Positions 57,651 through 64,000 of a DNA stretch of 64,000 nt are shown here, piece by piece. Made by a program: the position numbers and the translations under genes. This stretch comes from Symbiodinium microadriaticum (taxonomy: Eukaryota > Sar > Dinophyceae > Suessiales > Symbiodiniaceae). Position 1 is the first letter of the stretch. Each line of letters begins with the position of its first letter. The notes beneath the pieces were generated by a model that made no database searches, was not told where the DNA came from, and saw only the letters and a list, made by a program, of their open reading frames with translations. The stretch covers positions 310,905 through 374,904 of the forward strand of contig LSRX01000533.1 in assembly GCA_001939145.1 (NCBI GenBank), in the 5' to 3' direction.

Positions 57651-58269
57651 GGCCTCAGTGCAGTAGAGGTTTTTGTAAAATTTGTGGAGCACATCCGCCT
57701 GTTCGGCATGAGACAAAATTCCTCCATCCTCACTGCGTAGTTGTAACTTGCGTCGCTTTTGTTTAGGCCCAAACCGTGCAGCAAGTTGGAAAAGAGCCCG
57801 AGTATCACCTTTACGCGCAGAGGCTTCCATTACCTCGACCTGATGTTTGAACCAGGCTGTCTTGGCCTGCCTCGTGCTGCGACGAAAAGCCCGGTGAGCC
57901 TTGCAGAACTTGCTGTAGGCTGCCCAGGCTCTCCAGATATGCTTGGAACAGGCCTTTGCAGTGGATCGCCAGGTACGATAGGCAGCCCACATAGTGCGGA
58001 CAGCCATACCAACCTGCTCACTCTGCCACGGAACTATGCGTCCGTGTTGGAGTTTCCCAGGAAAGAGATCAAGGGCCGTGCTGTGAAGTTCCGCATTAAC
58101 GGCTTCAACCGTCGCATCCTGGTGAGCATGCAACCATGCGCCGACACGATTCCTGAGGGCCCAGATGCGAGGATCTGCATCATTACGACACGCCTGAGCA
58201 AGGGTGACCTTGTCGAGAACACGCAGTTTCGGACCTGAGCGCTTGAACAAGGCAGAGATATGTGGAACC

Positions 58270-59065
58270 TGGATGCTAGCACAGACAGGGGAGTGTCGGC
58301 CCCCAGACCGCCAAGGGAATAGCTGCCAAGAGATGGGACCAGAACGACGCGAGATGGTGTCTCCCAAGGAGTGAGGCACAAAGATGTGATCAATCAGAGA
58401 GGCATGTTCCCCATTTCGAAAAGTATGCTTCGCAAAACGAGTCCACGAGTTCAGGTGTAGAAGGTCACAGTCATGAATGAGGTCTAAGAGCTCACCTTGG
58501 TCAGCAGGTGGCGTGGAAGACAGAATATCCGCCCTGGCACCAACACGCGAGTTAACACTTTTAACAGGAGTGTTGAAGTCACCAGCAACAACCACAACGT
58601 GACGGTGGGGAAGTCCACGTATGAGCTTGCGGAGTGCAGTCCAGACCTCCCGTCTTATTCCACGATTGGTTGTGCCCGGTTGATGGCCCTTCTCCGTGGA
58701 CTGAAGAGAGGAAGCAGCGATTTTTTGATACACATTCACGATGTCAACCGTAGCCCCACTCAAGGCGAGCCTAGCATGAAGGATGCGTCCAGGAATGGGC
58801 GAGGTGTGTAGAATGTGCTCAGCAGTGCACAGATGATCTGCCACAAAGATGGCCACACCACCGGCTTGGGGCGACACGTTGGCGGATCCAATGATATGCC
58901 AGCCCGCAGTTGAATATTCCGAGTGTTCACGCCAGTGCGTCTCCTGAAGTAAAAGGACATCAGGCTTGGCCTGCTGCGGCAACGACTGCAAGTGCTGAAG
59001 CAGTTCGGCATAGGCCATCTGTGACAGGCCTCCTACATTCAGAGTGACAAGTTTGAGGCGGTGAC
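58270..59065 (-). CDS. LINE EEP (APE-like) endonuclease domain
   Basis: Order of motifs: LVTLNVGGLS, DVLLLQETHWREH (catalytic Glu), GGVAIFVADHL, VVVVAGDFNTPV (Asp/Asn) and HASLIDHIFVPHS (Asp/His), followed by WQLFPWRSGGRHSPV near the C-terminus. These are the expected residues of an APE-type LINE endonuclease that nicks the target DNA to prime reverse transcription. The domain looks intact. Confidence 0.85.
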
Positions 59066-59109
59066 AGGACGTAGGACGGCCATGGCCAGTGGTCAGTGCA
59101 TCAGACCGC

Positions 59110-61933
59110 AAGCGAGAGTTGGACCTGGCAGAGGAAGAGGAGGTCCATCTACCCATAAGCTCCCTCAGCGAGCACCAGCGGCCTCTGTAGACGGTGCCCT
59201 GAAGGGGATGAGCCGCAGCCCGTCGACAAGCGCGACCATAGGCTCGTTTCTGCGGAGCAGTGTGTGCCACACTGGGCTGCACCAACTGCATGAGACCAAG
59301 AGGAAGGAGAGACCTCCTGAGGACACCAAGACTCAGGCAAGAGCCAGGAAACGATGAAGCAGTGGCAGGCATGGCCATAGAGGGCCGGTTGGACCGAGCA
59401 GGTGACCTAAACCGGCAGGAAGCAGAGGGAGCCTGGAGCAAGATACCAGGATCACGGAAGACGGCAAAGCAAGAGGACTCATGCCTCCAAGAAAGAAGAA
59501 AGTCAAGGATGACAGAAAAAGCAGGAAAATGGTGTAATGCGAATGAGCTAACGTGTAGGCGGCCACGCATGGCAGCACCAAGTAGGGTTCGTCCAAGCTT
59601 CTCCACCTCTTCAAATGCAGGTTGAACAAGATAGAACATGGTGTGAGCAAATGAAGAGAAGGATTCAGGGTGTGTGGAGCACCCAACCCTCGGCTCAGAG
59701 AAGTCAACGAGTGAGACCCAGTGGCATCTGGCAATGATAATGATAGCAGACCAGACATCGACTGAATCAATGGCTTTGACAACTCGCCCGGATTTGGGAC
59801 CGGGTCCAGCGACATGGTTTGAAACACAATGGTGGTGACACAGGAGTCCATGTAGACATCCACGACACAAATAGACAAAGATGCGCCAGGGGGCGTGCCT
59901 TCCATTCCAAGAAAGAAGAGATTTGCAGCCTCGACGACGAGAGGTCCGCACATGTCTACGCACAGAGGATACGCGATGCCTAGCAACTCTGAGCTGAAGA
60001 CCATAGCAGAGTCGATGACGCTGCACGACCGCAGACCTGGGAATGCCAGGCAATAATGACACTGTTAGATGACAAGAGTAAGAGCGGTGCACGAGCTTGC
60101 ACATAAGAAGATGCAGCGGCCATTCCTTGTAGGCGCGAGAGGAGACGCTCGGGTCATCTCCCTTGGAAGTCTTGGGAGCATCTAACGTGTCATCCGGCTC
60201 CGGGATGAACCAAATACCCTTGCAGCGCGGCCGTTTCGCCGTGGCCAGGGGACCATCTTCTGAATATAAATAATCTTTTGGCAGGGCAGCAGACTTCCGA
60301 ACTGAGGTGGAAGTGGAAGACAACACAGCAGCTGCCTGCGAAGTCTCAGGACTGCCAGCCCCATCAGAAGGCGTAGGAGGCAGGGTATCAGAACATGCTG
60401 CCATAGGCGCTTTGAGAAGTGATTCGATGAGGTCACCCGGCTCGGCCACCAAGGGCGGAGCATCAGTCACGGAGACCAAGGAGGCAGGTGAAGAGGCCAG
60501 CGGGTCAGCGGTTCGCAGCCGCTTCCCAACTCGAGGATCTCGGGCAGCTGGTTGAGCCTGGCGAAGGGGACGTCGAGTCTCGGGAGAGTCCACCGAGGTG
60601 GAGAGATCCACCAGGGAGACCTCATTGTCCGACGGCGGCCTGGGAGCAGCACCTCGAGAAGGAGAAGGCCCAAGGGGCTTCCGTGTTACAGCAGTATACT
60701 TCAAGGCAGACTTGGGGGCGCGGAACTTCCGAAGGCGTGTCGTTGTAGTGGAGCCACCAGCTGGGGCGGGAGAGGAAGCATTCTGCTGAGTCTGCTTGGT
60801 CTGCTTCTGGATCTGCTGGGCCTGCTTGGTCTGCTTGGTCCGGGTCTGCGTAATCTGCTTGGTCTGCTTGGGCGGCTGGGTCTTATCCTTTGTCTTCACC
60901 TCAGCATCTTTCACAGTGACTGGAGGTGCCACTTCCACGTCAGTGGGATCAGGTCTCCGCAGCGGATACCGCTTGGGCTTGGGGAGCAGGTAAGGCTCCC
61001 CATCCTTGGAGAAGCCAAGATTTCGAGAAGGCATTTCCGAACGAGCCATTGCCCCAGCCATTGCCCCAGCTTCTGCTCCCCGACGACGAGGTAGAGGAGA
61101 CCGTCCACGAGGGTCCACCGCCGTGCGAGAGCCGCGGCCACGCTCCAGAGAGGCAGAGCGGGATGATACTCTGCGGGACCTGCCCCGCTTCTCTCCAGGG
61201 GGCACATCCAGAGGCGGGGTGGATGGTGACGGCACAACATCAACCACGGGCACGTCACCCTCAGTAGCAGGCTTCCCTAAGCGCTTGGCGGCAGAGTCAG
61301 TCAGAGCCTTCAAGTACGGTCTCACGAACACCGTCATGGGCGGAGGCTGCGAAGTGGACCAGGTCACATATCCAAACAAGGCCTTCTCACGCGGCGTGAG
61401 TGCATTAGAGGAGTGACCCTGCTCCTCGAGCACCTCTGGCTCATTCGTCGGCGGGGTTGTCGAGGAGGTGTCTCGGGCCTGATCGTGTACCTCCAGGAGT
61501 TCGCGAACGGAGAGGAGATCTTCGGCCCAGGCACGAATATGTGGACACCCTCTGAAGCGCCTGATGTGGCCAAGAAGTCATTGACAGGCGTTGCAGGCGA
61601 GGGGGCCGGCGGTCCGGAGCGCAAGGGCACTGCGTGCAGCCTGGGCCTCGGCCCCACCGAGGCTGTAGCTGCAATTGGGGCAGCCTTCGCCGAAGATGCT
61701 TCCGTGGAGCCATGGTCACCGCTGGGAGGAACTGGCGGTGGCGGTGGTGGCGGCACAGGGGCCTTAGCCACCACAGACGGAATGGCCGGAATGACCGGTC
61801 CAGTCTCCCCCTCAGGATCATCCTCCAGCTCAGAGGAGGCCTCCTCGTACGCCGTGCTTGATAGGGGTGGCGGAAGCAATCTCGGCCTCGAAGTGGGGCC
61901 GGTCTCTCCAACTTCCATAACCCGCTTTGACAT
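59110..61933 (-). CDS. LINE ORF1-like N-terminal region
   Basis: The best start is ATG at 61933 (MSKRVMEVGETGPTSRPRLL). The N-terminus is acidic and Pro-rich (a PPPPPPPVPP stretch) and runs to about 61.46 kb. The coding frame then appears to change, continuing EVLEEQGHSSNALTPREKAL, an Arg/Ser-rich basic region (RGRSRRVSSRS) and a Gln/Lys/Thr repeat (QTKQITQTRTKQTKQ). There is no known fold; a nucleic-acid-binding role is inferred. From about 60.1 to 59.1 kb the frame remains open but looks less conserved. Confidence 0.55.
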
Positions 61934-61934
61934 G

Positions 61935-63560
61935 GCACCAGATGAGGGATGCACCGAGAGGCGGGGTCCCAACAGAAGGGGTACCAACTTGTGACAGAGT
62001 TGAGCCCACACTGGACCATCAGGGGAGTGCCAGCACAAGACCACACGTGATCCCACAACTGATGAGACGCTGCAGTGTAAGGGCTAAAGATGACCCACTG
62101 AGCAGCCAACATCTGAGGTGGCAGGCCAGCAAAGTCGGAGCAAAGGGGGCCAGGCTGACCCTGTGGGCAGTCATCTGATAGAGCAGGAAGACACAAATGG
62201 CTGAGGCCACAGCCAGATGGCGGGTCCAAGGACCTGGAGCGAGCAGAAGAACAGAGGCCCCAGAGTACAGCACTCCCTTGAGTGACAGGCGAGGACTCCT
62301 CCAGCCTGTGGCGGGAGGCAGACAGGAAACAGAGGCAGTCTGCACACTTCGCAGAGCATCGAGTGCCAGGCGAGGACACCTCTAACCTTGGCACAGGATA
62401 GCAGGATGCATCCACAGTGATCGACGCATAGGCTGAAGAATAAGCACCAGGCGAGGACTCCTCGAGCCTGAGTGGTAAGTCACAGCTGTCAACCCCACCT
62501 GGGCCAAGAAACCACAGCCTGAGAGGTGAAGTGAGCGAAGCAGACCTAATTCGGTGCAGGCAGAGGGCACTGGAATCAAAGTGGAATATCCACCATCTAC
62601 GACTGTTTAAGTAACTGAGTTGCACACAAGGCCGCAAATGTGTGCAAGGCAACACATCACAGGCACATATGGAAGCTACATTCAGTCGAGCATGTGAGAG
62701 GAGTGCTGCATGACAAAAGGCAGGGTGCGATCTACAGCTGGGGAGGCAGTCACACACCACAGACCTATGCATCCACACTGGCAACTGTGATACCTGTCGG
62801 GCACAGCGGCTGCTATAACATACGAAGTCACCAAGGCCAGTCCCCTCAGTCCATGGTCTCCAGATCCACATGTTTGCCACCGGTAGACCTGGGGTATAAG
62901 ACCAGTGAAGCTGTGCCCTAGCAGGAAACGCAACCTGCCACTCAGGCATGCGCGTAGAGGTTGAGGCTTGTTGTGAGGCAGCCGTAGTGCGGTTTAGCTG
63001 CAACTCAGACAGCATAGATGAGGAAAACATCTGCTTGGCAAGCGGTTGAAGCTTCAGCCTATCGAGACAAGAGGAGCACTGAAGGCAGCCAGGCATGCAT
63101 GACAAACCCCGTCCTGTGGGAGACGTGTTGCGATTGGCAGGCAAACGTGGAAGGCACAGCTGCCAGCGGGTGTGGTTTGCCTTGCCATGTATAGCCTTCC
63201 ACGAACCTGGGCGCAGAGAGTCAGACAGCACCTGAGAGGTAGATATAGTCCTGAGGCAGCTGACATGCGAGTACGCAGAAGTCCTGCAAGAATACCAGAG
63301 TACAAGCTGAGCCAGAAGGCAGAAGCACCCCAAGTGGCCTCTGACAGCGGGCGTGTCCCGCATCTTGTTCGTGACGCTTGTGCTCTGAAGGCCACCATCA
63401 GCACCACGGCGCATGAGCAATGGCTTTGTATCCATGGCAAGAGAAAGAACCCGAAGACAGCCACAAAAGCCGAAGGCACCCCAACCAAGACCAAAAAGGC
63501 ACGCCCCGAAGACAGCCCCAAGACCAAAGCGGAACCGGGGCCAAACCAAGATCGTCGCTG
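61935..63560 (-). other. LINE 5' leader with ~81-bp tandem repeat
   Basis: A frame is open here for about 500 codons on the minus strand but has no domain. Three copies of a CAGGCGAGGAC(T/A)CCTC motif occur at 62286, 62367 and 62448 (plus-strand view), spaced 80-82 bp. Repeated 5' monomers can act as promoters in other LINEs. Confidence 0.5.
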
Positions 63561-63566
63561 TGAGCC

Positions 63567-63621
63567 TTATACATACATACATACATACATACATACATAC
63601 ATACATACATACATACATACA
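63567..63621. repeat. (CATA)n microsatellite at the LINE 5' side
   Basis: About 13 near-perfect CATA units, preceded by TTATA. Confidence 0.95.
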
Positions 63622-64000
63622 TTCTGAAGTGGGACATGCTGGAGGCCGTGATTCTCGTGCGTTTTGCATGCTGTATCGTGGTTTTTGTTTTGTACCTTTC
63701 TATTTACGCGGAGAACCTGAAACTCTCTCTTCTCTCGTAAATTCCGGGCTTTTGCGAAACGGCCAGGGATTGTTACGTGGAGATATGTGTCTGAAATCAC
63801 AAGCCGAAGAAGCAAAACACTGGCCACCAGGGCGTCCCACCCTCTTCTCTTTGGAGTTTGACTGGTCGACAGTGCTTTCTTTCCTGGGAATCTTGCCTGA
63901 TGCTGGTCAGATCCTGCCCGCAGGCCACCACACCTTTCGTTAGGAAACATGTCGGAGCATCGGTCCACTTCGGACAGTGCGGGGCTGTGCGTGTGCCCAC
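63622..64000. other. Flank beyond the LINE, no gene recognised
   Basis: Open frames on both strands are without domains. Confidence 0.4.

Larger units (their letters stand above)
53190..63560 (-). mobile_element. Long LINE-type non-LTR retrotransposon, decayed copy
   Basis: On the minus strand the order is: 5' leader (63560-61935), ORF1-like basic/Pro-rich region (61933-~59110), EEP endonuclease (59062-~58270), reverse transcriptase (~57650-56400), C2H2-type fingers (~55960-55130), KGKGKG segment (55125-~54080) and USP-like protease (53985-53190). No LTRs are seen. Frame changes near 61.45, 57.1, 56.45, 55.15, 54.05 and 53.6 kb indicate a dead or heavily decayed copy, although some could be true ORF boundaries. 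Both flanks are CATA-type microsatellites. The element lies upstream of the PAS fragment A on the same strand. Confidence 0.85.

Noticed and set aside
61441..63669. 742-codon open frame as a real LINE protein
   Set aside because: Its 3' third overlaps the better ORF1 frame, and its 5' part is Cys/Leu/Ser-rich with no domain; treated as a leader.
1..64000. Spliced-leader relics, tRNA, rRNA or CRISPR arrays
   Set aside because: I looked for a TTTTGGCTCAAG-type leader relic, cloverleaf/rRNA signatures and regularly spaced repeats, and saw none. The reading was by eye and not exhaustive.

Overview
The window looks like nuclear DNA of a dinoflagellate (Symbiodiniaceae or a relative). Every gene I could support is on the minus strand, as expected for unidirectional dinoflagellate gene blocks. 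Exons are short, and introns use GC-AG and occasionally GA-AG as well as GT-AG boundaries. The families also fit: multi-PAS proteins, a voltage-gated/cNMP channel with an unusual pore, and a LINE with a KGKGKG-type basic region. I saw no bacterial-style operons, tRNAs, rRNAs or CRISPR arrays.

Right end (about 53.2-63.5 kb): a long decayed LINE-type retrotransposon read right to left. It has a 5' leader with an ~81-bp tandem repeat, a Pro/Ser/basic ORF1-like region, an EEP endonuclease, a reverse transcriptase with YADD, C2H2-type zinc fingers, a KGKGKG segment and, unexpectedly, a ubiquitin-specific-protease (USP/C19-like) domain. Both ends abut CATA-type microsatellites.

Middle (22-52 kb): fragments of one or more multi-PAS signalling genes (52.1-47.9, 42.7 and 22.6-22.3 kb). 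Between them, on the same strand, lie a J-domain protein (42.3-41.45), two unrecognised genes (40.25-39.4 and 38.15-36.6), a voltage-gated channel with a cyclic-nucleotide-binding domain (36.1-33.2), a hypothetical gene (33.1-32.0), a Cys-rich exon (31.35-31.16) and a membrane-anchored HSL-type alpha/beta hydrolase (29.9-27.8).

Left (2.2-21.9 kb): one gene for the TFIIH DNA helicase XPD/ERCC2 can be followed from its ATG at 21882 to a stop at 2231. Its exons are split by an apparent 11.1-kb intron falling inside the DEAH box (DE|AH). On the same strand, inside that intron, sit a FIST-domain gene, an ARM/HEAT gene, a ubiquitin-like/dynein-stalk-like/HEAT chimera, an MFS transporter and a small signal-peptide/TM ORF. 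The intron also holds a 1.35-kb segment bounded by inverted arrays of an A-rich ~22-mer.

The nested-gene layout and the USP-bearing LINE are the two observations most worth checking. Exon edges are inferred from homology plus splice motifs. Several middle exons of the multi-exon genes were not located.
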